Of a DNA stretch of 64,000 bases, positions 44,334 through 56,514 are shown one piece after another; positions within the stretch are counted from its first letter, which is position 1; every line of letters begins with the position of its first letter. Under the pieces are notes generated by a model. That model saw nothing but the letters and a program-made list of their open reading frames with translations. It had not been told where the DNA came from and searched no databases. Origin of the DNA: Calonectria ilicicola (lineage: Eukaryota; Ascomycota; Sordariomycetes; Hypocreales; Nectriaceae); the NCBI GenBank assembly GCA_020809705.1, contig CP085833.1, positions 3,844,001-3,908,000 on the forward strand. The letters run 5' to 3'. Position numbers and translations under genes: made by a program.

Positions 44334-46606
44334 ATGGCGACCAAGGGAAACTCCCTAAGGGATCGCCAAATAGGTATTTTTTGTAATCACACATGGAGGA
44401 GTTCGGCGCCAAATTGACCGCGCAAACAGCTTCCCTGCGAAAGATTCTAAATCTCAACGAAACGGTCGAGACCAACGAGAGCGAAGAAGCGCAAGCCAAT
44501 GGCCTCCTCAGCCCCGTTGCGCCCATACTAGATGCTGATGGAAATCCTATCTGGAAGATATTGGTGTTCGACGACCTAGGGCGAGATGTGATCAGCAGTG
44601 TTATGCGTGTGAGCGACCTGCGCGCCATGGGAGTCACCATGCATCTCCACGTTGGAGCTGCGAGGCACCCGATCCCAGACGTTCCCGTAATCTACCTTCT
44701 CGAGCCGAATGCCAAGAACCTTGAGACCATTACCACCGATCTTTCAAAGGGGCTCTACTCGCCCGCTTACATCAACTTCCTCTCGTCACTTCCCCGCGTT
44801 CTTCTCGAGGACTTTGCAACACAAACGGCCAATGCCGGCACTTCAGAGCAGATCGCCCAATTATTCGACCAGTATCTGAACTTCATCGTCGCGGAGCCAG
44901 ATTTGTTTAGCTTGGGGATGCAGGAGGAACACACGTATTGGGCCCTAAACAGCGCCACCACGAGCGATGCGGAGCTTGATCGCGTGGTAGACCGGATAGT
45001 GAGCGGTCTCTTCAGCGTTGTGGTCACGATGGGTAAGAATTCATTCTTTGGGGGGGTCTTTTGTATGAAGCTAATGACAATTCAGGTGTTATCCCAATTA
45101 TTCGATGCCCCAAAGGCGCGGCTGCTGAAATGGTGGCCGCCCAGCTCGATCGCAAGCTCCGAGATCACATCCTCAACTCCAAGGACAACTTGTTTTCCGC
45201 TTCTCGACCATCCGCTGCAGGCGCTCCATCATCCCGACCAGTCCTTATTCTTCTTGATCGAAATGTAGACTTGATACCCATGCTATCGCATTCATGGACC
45301 TACCAATCTCTTGTTCACGATGTTCTCAACATGAAATTGAATAGAATCACCATTGAAAGTGCAGATGAGGGCAACCCGGCCCAGGGAAAAACAAAGAAAT
45401 CTTACGATCTGAGCTCAAACGATTTCTTCTGGGCCAAAAATGCTGGCGTCCCATTCCCACAAGTTGCGGAGGATATTGACGCCGAGCTGACTAAGTATAA
45501 GGAAGACACTTCCTCTATTACAAAGAAAACTGGTGTGTCAAGTCTTGAGGATCTACAGGGTGATACAGGAGCCAGTGCCCAGCATCTCAAAGCGGCTATC
45601 ACATTGCTCCCGGAGATGCGGGAGCGCAAGGGCGTTCTTGATATGCACATGAATATCCTCGCTGCCTTGTTGACTGGCATTAAAGATCGTCAGCTCGATA
45701 ACTACTTCCAACTTGAAGAGAATGCTTCCAGGCAGACCAAGGCCCAAATTATGGAGATCATCAAGGATGGAGACAAGGGAACTGAACCTGTCGATAAGTT
45801 ACGTCTTTTTATCATTTGGTTCCTCAGCACGGAGCAAGAAGTCAACCGTACTGAATTCGAGGGCTTTGAGAAGGCCCTTGCTGAGGCTAATGTGGATGTA
45901 TCATGTCTGCCTTATATCCGACAGTAAGTATCACGCCCCACTCCAATATCCGCCATACTCACCAAACAACAGGGTTCGCGCAACAACCAAGATGACACAA
46001 CTAGCTACTATCAACAACAACCCAACCCAACAGGCCCAATCCTCTGATCTTTTTGGCCGTTTTTCGTCCATGTCCTCCCGTCTAACAGACCGCCTCAAGG
46101 AGTCTGGTGTCCCAACAGGCCTCTCATCCAACTTCGAATCGCTCATCAGCGGAGTCAAAAACTTCCTCCCTGCAGATCGTGATCTCACTGTCACAAGGAT
46201 TGTAGAATCCATCATGGATCCTTCTACCGCATCATCATCCGCCATTGCCAAGACCGAGCACTATCTCTACTTTGACCCACGATCCGCCAATGCCCGTGGC
46301 ACCATGCCCCCACCTAGCGCAGTGCGTTCTGGAGCGGGTGCGAACGCACCGGGTGGATTACCTGGCTCTCAGGGCCCAGGCCAGCAGGCCAGCTTTGGTC
46401 AGCGACGACAAGGATTTAGCGAAGCAGTTGTGTTCACCGTAGGTGGTGGCAGCATGGATGAGTATGGTAACTTACAGGAGTGGGTAAACAGAACCGGCAA
46501 TGACAGGGCCAAGAAGAGGGTGGTTTACGGCAGTACAGAGCTCGTAAACGCTACTGAATTTATCAACCAGGAGCTGGAGAGGCTCGGAAAAGAAGTTTCG
46601 TCGTGA
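44334..46606 (+). CDS. SLY1: Sly1, Sec1/Munc18 protein of ER-Golgi transport
   Basis: Exons are 44334-44373, 44430-45032, 45086-45923 and 45973-46606, giving 704 residues. It starts [20 protein letters not shown] as in Sly1, with the domain 1 segment [20 protein letters not shown], the VIYLLEPN strand, and the domain 2/3 segment [30 protein letters not shown] split here around its core. The C-terminal part includes EHYLYFDPR and [17 protein letters not shown], typical for the family. SM proteins bind syntaxin-type SNAREs and promote SNARE complex assembly; Sly1 works with Sed5 and Ufe1 in ER-Golgi traffic in the cytosol at membranes. The length fits. A Gly/Pro/Gln-rich insert near residues 615-640 is a variable loop. 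The start lies in a good ACCATGG context. Confidence 0.95.
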
Positions 46607-47532
46607 AAGCAAAGATTATAGACAGAATAATAATGGAAATCATGAGGGTAACGGTTGCATTGTAACTGCACTGCTTAGTCGTGTGTATGAGAGAATGTTG
46701 GATGCGAAATGATTATTGAGTACAAGTATGCTGCCTCCGTTAAGCAATTGTGAGTTTTTGTAATAATAAAACAAATAGCGACATTTAGGTCGTCCTCGTT
46801 TAATTTCCAGGCATAAGATTGTCTGAGTAAACTGAGGATTATTCTTTTGGTTTAAATTATTATTGTGTTTTGCGACCCATGTTAAGTTGATGGAAACGCT
46901 TAATACACTAGACTTTGCATCCCCTTTCGCCAATTGTGGTAGAACTCTGAGGTATTAATTAAGATCAACACCACGACATTGATAATAATAGAAGAAATGA
47001 ATGAGAAAAAACGAAATTTCTTTTAAAAGAAATAAAAAAAACCGAAAGTAACGAGAAACACGAACACGCATACACACAAGCTCAATTAATACCAAGGAAA
47101 TAAACCAGCTCCAGGGTAGGTCATAACCATGATGTGCTAAAATAGCACTCGAGGTTTGTCCGGGAATAGTAATAATCCGAAGCCCGGACTTTTTTTTTTG
47201 CAGCGAACGTGTCTCGTGCCACACCAGCCAGGTACGCAGAGCCTTGTGGGAACGCAGCGAGTAGTGGGCGTCAAGCTACGTACCTGTCCCATAGCTGCGA
47301 CAGGCGTCCCCCGGGAACCCATTGGTTCGCTGCAAAACTCGTTTCCCCTTCATCATTGCTTCTCGCAACGCCCGCGCGCATCGCCAACTCGTGTCTCTCA
47401 TTCCATTTCAACGCACAAGCGGCTTCCCTTCTCTCATCTCTCATTTTGATACTACTTACATATTTGCGACCCGCACACCCTTTCGAACCCGTTTCGCGAC
47501 AGCTCACGTCACCTTTCACCCCCCGAAGCAAC
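46607..47532. other. Gap between SLY1 and IEC3 genes
   Basis: AT-rich 3' flank of SLY1, then a GC-richer promoter and 5' leader of the next gene. No gene is seen. Confidence 0.65.
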
Positions 47533-48613
47533 ATGGACGAGCCCGTCAAAGCCGAGGGCGACGCGCCCCGACACCGCGCAGGCTACAAGTCGTGGAAGAA
47601 AAAGTACCGCAAGATGCGCATCGTCTTCGACCAGAAGATGCACGATGGCGAGGAGCTGCACAGGCAAGAGGCCAAGGCTGCCGCGCTTGTCAAGCGGCTT
47701 GCCGTGGAGAATGAGTGCGTCACTTCCCTAAATGAGGCTCTGGGGCCCATCCACGTAGCCTTGCGCGCCAATGCTAACCAACCTTTGCAGTCGACTCCTG
47801 GACATTCTCCTCGAGGTGAACAATTCGCCCCAGATCCCCCCCGAGAGGCAGATTGATGTCTCCCTGGATCCGTCATCACACCCAAAGGCAGCCGTCCTGC
47901 CCATGGATCGGGATCGTACAAACGGCGACTCCCGAGGCGCAAAGAAACTCGAAGACCTCCTCAGCAACGTGCCGCATTCATCATACAGCCAGGCCAAGGT
48001 GTCTCTGCCATCAATAATAGACGATCTCAAGGTGCCAGAGGGCGATTTACATCCCGCCGACTTCCTCTCGGCAGACGACATCGACAACTACATCTACGAA
48101 GTTGACCTTAGCATCGATCCCGAAAAACACATTCCTACTCTCGCCCCCCTTGCCCACCCCGAGAACCATCAACTCCCCACCCCGAACCTCAAGAACCCAA
48201 CTAGCGTCACCAACTGGCTGCGTAAACATGCACCCAAGATCTTCCTTCAGGATGGAGAGACGCATGGTGATGGGGAAGATGGTGAGGGCGGCCACACTGG
48301 TGGGCGCAAGACGCGTGGGGGTCGAGGAGAGCGTGGCGGCCGTGCTAGCACGAGAGGCAAGCGTGTGAGCGCTGTTGCTCGATCAGCGGCTGCAGAGCGC
48401 GGCGGCGATTGGGATGCCAGCATGGACGAAGACCCAGACTTCACCTCCACGCCCGTTGGTAGAGGGAAGCGCAAGAGAGATGACGACGCCGGCTACAAGC
48501 CTCGTGGCTCTTCAACTAGACCAACTAAGAAGAAGCGGAAGAGCGAGGTCGAAGGCACACCTAGCGTGCGCAAATCTAAGAAAGAAGCGGCCGCCGCGGC
48601 CCGCGATGAGTAG
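47533..48613 (+). CDS. iec3: INO80 complex subunit Iec3
   Basis: Two exons, 47533-47714 and 47791-48613, give 334 residues. The N-terminus carries the Iec3 signature: YKSWKKKYRKMRIVFDQKM and, across the intron, a helical segment AALVKRLAVENDRLLDILLEVNN broken by the splice site. A middle region has FLSADDIDNYIYEVDL and TPNLKNPTSVTNWLRKHAP, and the last third is a Gly/Arg/Lys-rich basic tail with several nuclear-localisation-like clusters (KKKRK, GKRKR). Iec3 is a fungal-specific subunit of the INO80 chromatin remodeller, which slides and edits nucleosomes. It is nuclear. The intron at an early position is supported by frame and by continuity of the helix. The family match is by recognised signature segments. 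Confidence 0.87.
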
Positions 48614-50008
48614 CGTCATGGCCTTTCCGATTTTCTTGCATCGCTACGCTTTGGGCTTCAGTAGGAGCATTTGAGTAGAGAAGCCGGTAACCAACGGTTC
48701 TTCTACTTCTCTAAACACGCGTGACTCTTACACTCCTACCACGCACATGCCCGATGGCGCCGGAACCTGTCCGCAAATCCCTACACGCATTTATCCACCA
48801 AACGCGGGTGGATCTCCGGCCACCCGGTACGCCCTCTAATCGGGACATCTCGGCGGGGGGTCAGAACCAAACCTCGGGCCACGGGGACCTTCGTCCTCGG
48901 TGTAGGATGCGAAAACCTCCTTTCGCAGTCCAGATCATGGCCTGAACTGCCTCTTGTGTGGGGGCAATACCTGCCTTTGGGCCGAGGCATGGTTGTACTT
49001 TTTGGCATCACCTCTATTTTGCTTGTCTTCTTTTTTTATTTTTATTTTTATTTTTTATCTGGTTCTCACTTTCCTAGTCTCTTTGTTTCCTTTTCGAGTT
49101 TAGAAGAAAGCGGCGGGATGGAATGAAATGCAAGCATCAGGGACGGATTCAGGGAAACTTAGGGAAGGGGGGAACACGCAGCAATTTTACTTGTTTATTT
49201 CCCCCCCTAAAACGACTGGAAGAAGGGAATAAAAAGATTGGGCGGTCGAGCGATCTGCGCAACGAAAACGTACGTAAAGAGTGAGGCGTTTCAAACGGGA
49301 ACGGGAGTCTTGTACACACATGTGAGCTAAGCATTATTTGTTGTTCGATTTTTTTTTCCAAATCCAGGGATCCAATCGGTTTTGTTCATTCGTCACTCTG
49401 ACACTATTTTGGCGTCGGAAGTGTGACTCCTCTCGTTGACACACGCCCCCTCACGTACAAGGCGTCAAGGAGGGTGTGATGGGGTGGCAGACAAGGAAAC
49501 ATACTGAGCCGGCCCAAAGGGGAGACGGCACTCAGTGGCACCAAAAACTATAAAGCTCCAGAGGGTAGCCCTGTCTTGTTGGTATGTACTTTCAATAAAC
49601 AATCAGGTATCTTCTATCTACATTGCCTGCTTGCTTGATACATAAAAGGACGAATCTCTTTCATGTCAACCCATTTAAATTCATCCCCTTGTCAATTCTC
49701 TCTTCCTTCCCTCCTTCCTTCTCATGTCATAAAAGACTGGTATCCAAATCGTCATCCATCTTGTTCTACCTGTTGTCCACGTCTCTTTCGTTTCTATACG
49801 TCATACAGCAAAGTTCTTGCTTGATTGTCCAAAATCATGCCAACCCTCTGCGAAAAGAGATGACAGGGCGAAGGGGCCCTGGTATCCAGGGGGAGTAGGA
49901 GGGGGGTGCTATGCTATGCTGGCTGGACCATTGGTCAAGCGGGAAGTCTATCCACAAAGGGGGGTGCTATAGGGGGCGAGATTGTCGTGGAGGAAGTTGT
50001 TTGGTAAT
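48614..50008. other. Convergent gap between IEC3 and IDP genes
   Basis: 1.4 kb of 3' flanks with a T-rich (TTTTTA)n tract at 49031-49058 and a pyrimidine-rich stretch near 49696-49726. No gene is seen. Confidence 0.6.
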
Positions 50009-51653
50009 TTACAGCTTCTCCTTGAGGGTGCTCTTGAGTCGGCGCTCAACAGCGTCGAGGTACTCAGTGGTGGTGACGTAGTCACCGCGGCCAGTCTTGC
50101 CGCAAGCAAGGGCAAGATCCTTGGTCATGATGCCATCAACATCGACGGTGTCAATGCAGGCGGCCTCGAGGGACTCGGCAAAGGCAACAACCTCAGGAGT
50201 CTCATCGAGCTTACCACGCTGGATAAGACCACGGGTCCAGGCGAAGATGGAGGCAATGGGGTTGGTGGAGGTCTCGTTACCCTTCTGGTGCTCACGGTAG
50301 TGGCGAGTGACGGTGCCGTGGGCGGCCTCAGACTCGAAGGTCTTGCCATCGGGGGTGATGAGGACAGAGGTCATGAGACCAAGAGAGCCGAAGCCCTGGG
50401 CGACAATGTCGGACTGGACGTCACCGTCGTAGTCTGGGGGAATCATGTTAGTCGCCTGCGAATCGAGTGATTATGCGGAAGCAGCAGGGCAAACTTACTC
50501 TTGAGGGCCATGATGTAACCACCAGAGCTCTTGATCATCTGGGCGACCATGTCGTCAATGAGACGGTGCTCGTACCAGATCTTCTTGGCCTCGAACTCAG
50601 CCTTGTAGGTGGTGTCGTAGATCTCCTGGAAGATGTCCTTGAAGCGACCATCGTACTTCTTGAGGATGGTGTTCTTGGTGCTCATGTACAGAGGAAGCTC
50701 CTTGGCAAGAGCGAGCTTGAAGGAGGCGTGAGCGAAGCCAGTGATGGACTCGTCAGTGTTGTACTGGGTCTGGGCAACACCGCCACCGTTCTTGAACTGG
50801 AAGACCTCGATCTCCTGGGGCTCACCACCCTCAGGGGTGTAGACCATGGAGAGCTTGCCAGCACCGGGGAGGACGGCATCCTTGGCACGGTACTGGTCAC
50901 CGAAGGCGTGACGGCCGATGATGATGGGCTTCTTCCAGCCAGGGACGAGTCGGGGAATTCGGGGGATGACGATGGGCTCACGGAAGACGGTACCGCCAAG
51001 AGCGTTTCGGATGGTGCCGTTGGGGGAGAGCCACACTGGAAAAAGAGCAATGTCAGCATTGTTTATGGACCAATTGTGAGTTTTTCATTGTCAATTGCTT
51101 TCGTCTTATGTCATTGTCCCGTCTGTTGATGATCATCTATGATGATCATAAGTGCGGGGTGGCGTAGACATGGATGCATGGGGCAAACATGGCGTGCTAG
51201 TGCAATGCATGCAACCCAACCGCGTATCAAGACATGCACGTTTTGGGGAACCAACTTACTCTTCTTCAGCTTGAACTCCTCGACACGGGCCTCATCGGGG
51301 GTGATGGTGGCGCACTTGACACCGACCTGGTACTTCTTGATGGCCTCAGCGGCATCAATGGTGACCTGGTCATCGGTCTGGTCACGGTACTCGAGACCGA
51401 GATCGTAGTACTTCAGGTCGACATCGAGGTAGGGGTAGATGAACTTGTCCTTGATGGACTGCCAGATGATGCGGGTCATCTCATCGCCATCGAGTTCGAC
51501 GACGGGGTTCTTGACCTTGATCTTCTGAGCGGAAGCCATGGTGCGGACGGCAAAGGGGGAGATAGTCTGGACGGCTCCGAAACGGATGGGACGAGCGGCA
51601 AAGGCAGAGCGGCGAAGGAGAGTCCTCGGGGCAGCGAATGCAATGGCGGGCAT
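50009..51653 (-). CDS. idp1: NADP-dependent isocitrate dehydrogenase
   Basis: Exons in transcript order are 51653-51260, 51035-50499 and 50433-50009, giving 451 residues. An Arg-rich mitochondrial presequence (about residues 1-38) precedes [23 protein letters not shown] read with its break at Met39; then [44 protein letters not shown], and the metal- and isocitrate-binding [16 protein letters not shown], with the NADP segment [13 protein letters not shown]. The enzyme turns isocitrate and NADP into 2-oxoglutarate, CO2 and NADPH. Met39 sits exactly at the presequence end, so translation from it would give a cytosolic form, as known for fungal IDPs. Codon bias is strong, as for a highly expressed gene. 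The first intron is 224 bases, long for this window. Confidence 0.96.
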
Positions 51654-54178
51654 GATGGGCGAGAGGAAGTGGACGGGCGAAAACTAATATAAAGGTAACC
51701 TTCGGAAAGCCTCCGTTCGGCTTCGGGGCTAAGATCGAGCCTGAGGAACTGTAAGTGGGAGCCTGAATGAGCCGTGGCTGCCGTGAGGAGGAGCCGTGGG
51801 GAGTGGGATTGGCGAACGGGGAAGGAGTACTCGCAACAAGATGCTGCGGCGGGAGCGAGTGGGAGTTTGTGAAGTGGGGGCCGGGGAGGCAGGAGGGCTC
51901 CAGCGATGCGCGACGGGTAAGAGAAGGGAAGCAGCGAGGGAGGGGGAGGGGGCGTGGCTCCGGGTGGGCAGCAAGGTTGGGGTTGGGTTTGTGCTTGGAC
52001 CGAGGAAGTTGCCGGTTAACTCGACGACTAACTGGGTCTGGGATTGCGGAAGACGACCGAGCAGGAGCGACACGACTCTACGTACCGACGATGTGCGCAG
52101 CGGCAAAGAGCAAGTCCCCCCAATGAAATGAGGTGGATTTGATGCGATGGAGCAGAGGCCGCTTTTTTTTTTTAAGGGGCCGACTAGAAGGAAAACAGAA
52201 GCTGGGGTATCGTCTGTTTTGTCTTGTCACTGTCGCAATGCGTCAGCTGCTGCATTATGTCACGAGCGTGTGCGTGTCATGACAGCCAGGCCCGATGAGA
52301 CCCTGATCTCGGAGGGTGGCAGAAGTGTCCTCGATTGGAATATAGAAGACACCCTGTTGGCTGCCTGGCCGTACCCCCCTCCAAACCTCCAAACCCAATC
52401 CGCGACGGCGCTTGTGGCTGGCACAATTCCCCAAAGCGATTGTAAAGGGTTCCCCCTCATTGGAAGTTTGGGTTGGTGAGGCTCAGTGCTCAATGCACAA
52501 TGGGTGTGGACGAACGAAATGGGCGACTTACAGGCCTTTGAGTTCCGGATTCCGAAAGTGCGAACCAGCGGCTGGGCGACTTGGCTGCGGAATGGGCGAC
52601 GTCAGATGGTCAATTGCTTTGTTTTTGTTTACGGGAAAAGCCTCTCTGGTGAAGTTGCCTTCCAACGGTTCGAAGAAAAGAGACGGCGGCATCCGACAAC
52701 GGACGTCCGAGTGGGCATCACTGTGGTATTTTGTCTACCGTCATTAGTCCCTGGAGAAACCTGGTCGGAGCGCTCTCCCGTCAAGACCGCCGACCACGGC
52801 CTTTGCGGGACATAATTAAAAAAAAAACCTTGTGGCTAACTATTTTTTTTTTACATGCTATGCGCGCCGCGCTGTGGGAACGTGGGAACGTGGGAACCGC
52901 GTGGCGGAGGGGTTTTCATCCAGCGTCTCGCCTCTGCCTTGCCTATTCTGATACAACTATGGACTGACGTCGCATGTCGCAGCCACCACTTGAGACCTGT
53001 CGTGTGCTGATTTTTACACGCCGAGACATGCGCCACCAAGTGGGCGAGCCACGGGAATATAGCCTACCGAACGGGTAAATCCTCGTCCAACCCTGCTTGT
53101 CCGCTCTTTGTTTTGACACCCCTTCCTGGCGAGCCAGGTCTTGACAAAGCCTTTTGTTCGGATTATGACCGAGCGGTACCTGAGTACGGCTGTAGATGGG
53201 CGCTGAGACAAGGCTACTTCTGCAATGCAAGACAAGACGTAAGCGCAACGGGAAGCGCTAGCGTTGCGTCGATGCGCCGCTTTGTGGGGGTTGGGCTAGC
53301 GTCTCGGCTGCTGCTCGACGTGCGCATTTTTACTTGGGGGTTTGATTTGCAGCCTCGGGACCTGTCATGGCCGAGTCTAGAAGGCTTCGCCCGCTGAGAC
53401 AGACACAGGTATTGGAGAGAGCGGCTGTCGGTGGGCGAATAGGCGAACTGGTGGAGTTTCTGTCTGCTCCCCTTTCCCACCAGATGCAGCGATCTACGAC
53501 GGCCGTAACGGGGGAAGCCCATCCCATCATGGCCAGTGAATGGCGTCAACCACGTCGCCTTCCCCAGACGCACGCACCATTCACGCCGGGACTTGATAGA
53601 CGAAGCAGAGTGATTCCCACCCCCACTGCAACACACCGCCACCCCGGTGACCCGACCGAACATCGCCAGAAAACCACGCTAAGCCGGACCTCAGCTCGGC
53701 TCCTCCCGAATCTCCGTCGCCCGACTCGGATCTCCGGTCATGGCCCCGCTTCCCGCGCCGTCATCGGGGTGCGAGGGCGCGCAAAGCTGCCACTCTTCGT
53801 CGTCGTCTGCGAATGAAGCACGTTCCTGCTAATCCCGTGCGGGATAAAAAAAAGACGCGGGAATTCCAGCGGACATACTTGCCGCGAGCGAGCTGGCATG
53901 GTCGGGGACCCAAGGTTTCAAACCTCATGCGCCGTTCCATCCCGGATTACATGTCACCCCCAAAGTGGCACGTTGATCTAAATAACCGTATCCGAGGTTA
54001 TTGTGACCAACATCCTTTTACCCTTTTGCGCTTTTGGTAATAGGTTTTCGTGTCCACCTGGGTAAACGTAAACGTTGGTTGTGCCGCTTGATAAGTGTTT
54101 CTTTTTCTTTTACATGTTCGAATTGTCCAATTATAAACATGGGTATTTACATTTTGGGACGAGTGACCCATTCTCATC
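51654..54178. other. Intergenic region upstream of IDP, no gene seen
   Basis: 2.5 kb holding the IDP promoter and the 3' flank of the GNAT gene. GC-rich overlapping frames of up to 150 codons have no motifs. A short tandem repeat is listed separately. Confidence 0.5.
52874..52897. repeat. Three exact copies of GTGGGAAC
   Basis: An 8-base unit repeated three times in tandem without mismatch. GTGGGAA resembles a Rel/CSL-type core but no functional claim can be made. Confidence 0.8.
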
Positions 54179-54775
54179 TCATCGTTTATATCCACTGCCT
54201 TTACTTCCATAACTGGGATGTCCAGCTCCCTTTCTCTCCAACAGAGCAAGACCCTCGCCTTGTTGAAACTCGACAACGTCCATGTCCATGAGTTTTTGGT
54301 AGAACGGCACCGACCGCTCCCAGTCCGCGGTGAAGAGCATGCTCCTTCTCAAATATGGCATGGACTCGATTATTTCTTGAACGCACCCGATGAGCCACTT
54401 GCCGAGCCCGCCACCCTGCCTGTCAGGCTCGATCCAGACATCCGTAACGTATAGGAACGTTACAAAGTCAGTAACGCACCGAGCCAAACCGATAAAGGTG
54501 AGAGCCGACACGGGCGGGTTTGCGTCGGGCTCGGGGTCGCCTTCGTTGCCATTCTCTTTGTCAGCACGACTAGTGTCAACCTCGTAAAGTCCAAAGCATA
54601 GAGAGCTATCCAGCATCTCCCTCATGACGTCGTTCGGGAGAGGACTGCCCCAGTAAAACCCATCACACGCAAAGAATTCGTTGAGCCTGGGAACAGGGAT
54701 CAAGGATGCATTTGTCGAAATAAAGTATGAACCTTTCCTCCAGGTCCGGCTTCGAAGTTGTGACGCGATGCTCAT
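54179..54775 (-). CDS. GNAT-family N-acetyltransferase
   Basis: An intronless frame of 198 residues. The central strands TFIGLARCVTDFVTFLYVTDV (with a break at Cys100) lead into WIEPDRQGGGLGKWLI at 114-129, which holds the acetyl-CoA pyrophosphate-binding motif RQGGGLG (119-125). After that comes a helix and the FTADWERSVPFYQKLMDM segment where the CoA pantetheine and the final strand pack. This is the full GNAT fold order for a small cytosolic acetyltransferase. Acidic residues at 70-85 form a variable loop. The acceptor substrate (small amine or protein) cannot be told. Fungi carry many such genes of unknown role. Confidence 0.88.
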   Translation of the reverse strand: MSIASQLRSRTWRKGSYFISTNASLIPVPRLNEFFACDGFYWGSPLPNDVMREMLDSSLCFGLYEVDTSRADKENGNEGDPEPDANPPVSALTFIGLARCVTDFVTFLYVTDVWIEPDRQGGGLGKWLIGCVQEIIESMPYLRRSMLFTADWERSVPFYQKLMDMDVVEFQQGEGLALLERKGAGHPSYGSKGSGYKR

Positions 54776-56514
54776 CTTGACCCACTTTCGAAGTTAGCAT
54801 CATCTCTCTCTCAACCTCTAGAGCCTCTTTGCGGGTCTATGAAAAAGAAGAGTAGCTTACCTAGCAGCCTGTCTATCTTGAATAGTTTGGTACTTTATTT
54901 TCTTATTTTCTCCCCTTGCTCTCTGAGTGTGGTTCATCAATCAAGTGAACTACCCCGCATTGACACGCTGCTATTTTATACTTGCTAAACATGGGCCGAA
55001 GGGCGCCGATTGACTCACAATTGACAAGACTGATTTCTAAGACTAGTCTTTAAAAAAAAAAAACCACCTGCCTTATCTTGAAGAAAATCGGTTAATTTGA
55101 TGTAATTGAGTCACCAGCTGAGGTCGGACTTTTCTACCGAGATTATCCTAAATTGTCGGGGCAATGCGCCGAGATGGACTGTACGACCAGTTAGTCTTGA
55201 CTATTGCCACGTGCAAATTGCGAATTGCTTCACTTTACACCAAAATAGGCTAAATGCTTGGTTGTCGTATTTGAAGCATTTGCTTCCAGTTCGTGGGTTT
55301 TCTGTAATCACGAAGAGTGGCTGGTTTCCCTTTTGGGCATGGAAAACATAATTAGTCTTATTTATGATAAAGCTCTGCTTCTCTTCTTCTTCTTTTTATT
55401 GACATCGTTGCTCTAATTTTATGAAAAAAATTCATAGAGCGTTGAAAAACTGCAGAGATGGATGTCTTTGGTATGGTACGCAACACCATCGGATGAGAAG
55501 TTGCCGCCTCGAAAGCACATAGAGAGTCCAAGGCTGGGAATAATATCCCCAACCCCAAGTGCCTCCTCGAATGTGAAACTGGCTGGAAGCCTGGAATGAT
55601 CATACGAGTCTCTGTTGACCGCTTCTTCCACTGTGCTTGCCCGTTTTTCAGGTTTGAGTGGGAAAAGTACTGGAGGTGTCTGCGACACTACTATTTAAAC
55701 GCATCGAAGATGTCATTTCCGATGTTTGACGAGACCACAAAAAGCCTGCGTACTGCGCAATCTGCTACGCTACATTTGACTCCGCCTTGGACCGTGACGT
55801 ACACATCAACAAGGGTACATGCAAGCCCCGCAATGCACAGAAATCGAAGGCGTTAACCTGTCTCGAGTGAGCAGGACAAAGAGGCAGGACAAGTTGTACT
55901 TGGCTGAGAGGAGAACGATGGCATTGCATCCAAAGGTTGGTATTTCCCGATATTGAACTCGATCATTCGCCCTTCCTCGAGTTTAGTGTTGAGCGAGAAG
56001 TATGTATAGTACGGGATTACTGGGCTGCTCGCGGTAGAGACTTGGTGTGCGGTTACTTGACAAGTGACTATCTCCTTCGTTGACAGCGAAGAAGCGGAGA
56101 GGCTGCTGTTACCACTCTTGGCAGGCTAGCTCTACTAAGTTTAGCAGAGAGGGCCATGATGATTAATGGAAGTTCTGAGTCATACAATAAAAGCAATTAG
56201 AATGAAAGCAGACAAGCCACGGAGGCAAATGGATTTGAGCATACGGGAAGCCGAGGATCAGCTCGTATCTGGATGCGACCTGCACTTTGGCTGTGTACAA
56301 TATGAATGATCGGTGACACAGGGAAATAGGATACAGAATACGAAATGAACACGATGCAGGACATAGATCTATGAAGAATGTAGGAAGCCGAATTTGTATA
56401 CCAAGTATAGACCAACTATATACATAAGTCATGAAGAAAAGTAAGTAATTGAGAAAAAAAAGTAAACATAAAACAAGGTGGGAAGGTAATCTGCAGCTCT
56501 GAAGACAGTATGGC
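54776..56514. other. Intergenic region with repeat copy and a possible relic frame
   Basis: It holds the first copy of a diverged repeat (55207-55280) and, on the minus strand at about 55419-55688, a frame with plausible codons (FTFEEALGVGDIIPSLG) but only a GTG start and no recognised domain. I treat that frame as a possible gene relic rather than a gene. Confidence 0.4.
55207..55280. repeat. Diverged repeat, copy 1
   Basis: About 74 bases that align with 60177-60250, beginning CCACGTGCAA and sharing the CGAATTG and CACCAAA blocks and a GGTTGT...AGCAT end. Most early differences are transitions, as expected for old, RIP-mutated copies. Confidence 0.6.

Noticed and set aside
50467..51129. 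220-codon plus-strand frame across the IDP gene
   Set aside because: Antisense shadow caused by strong third-position GC bias of IDP.
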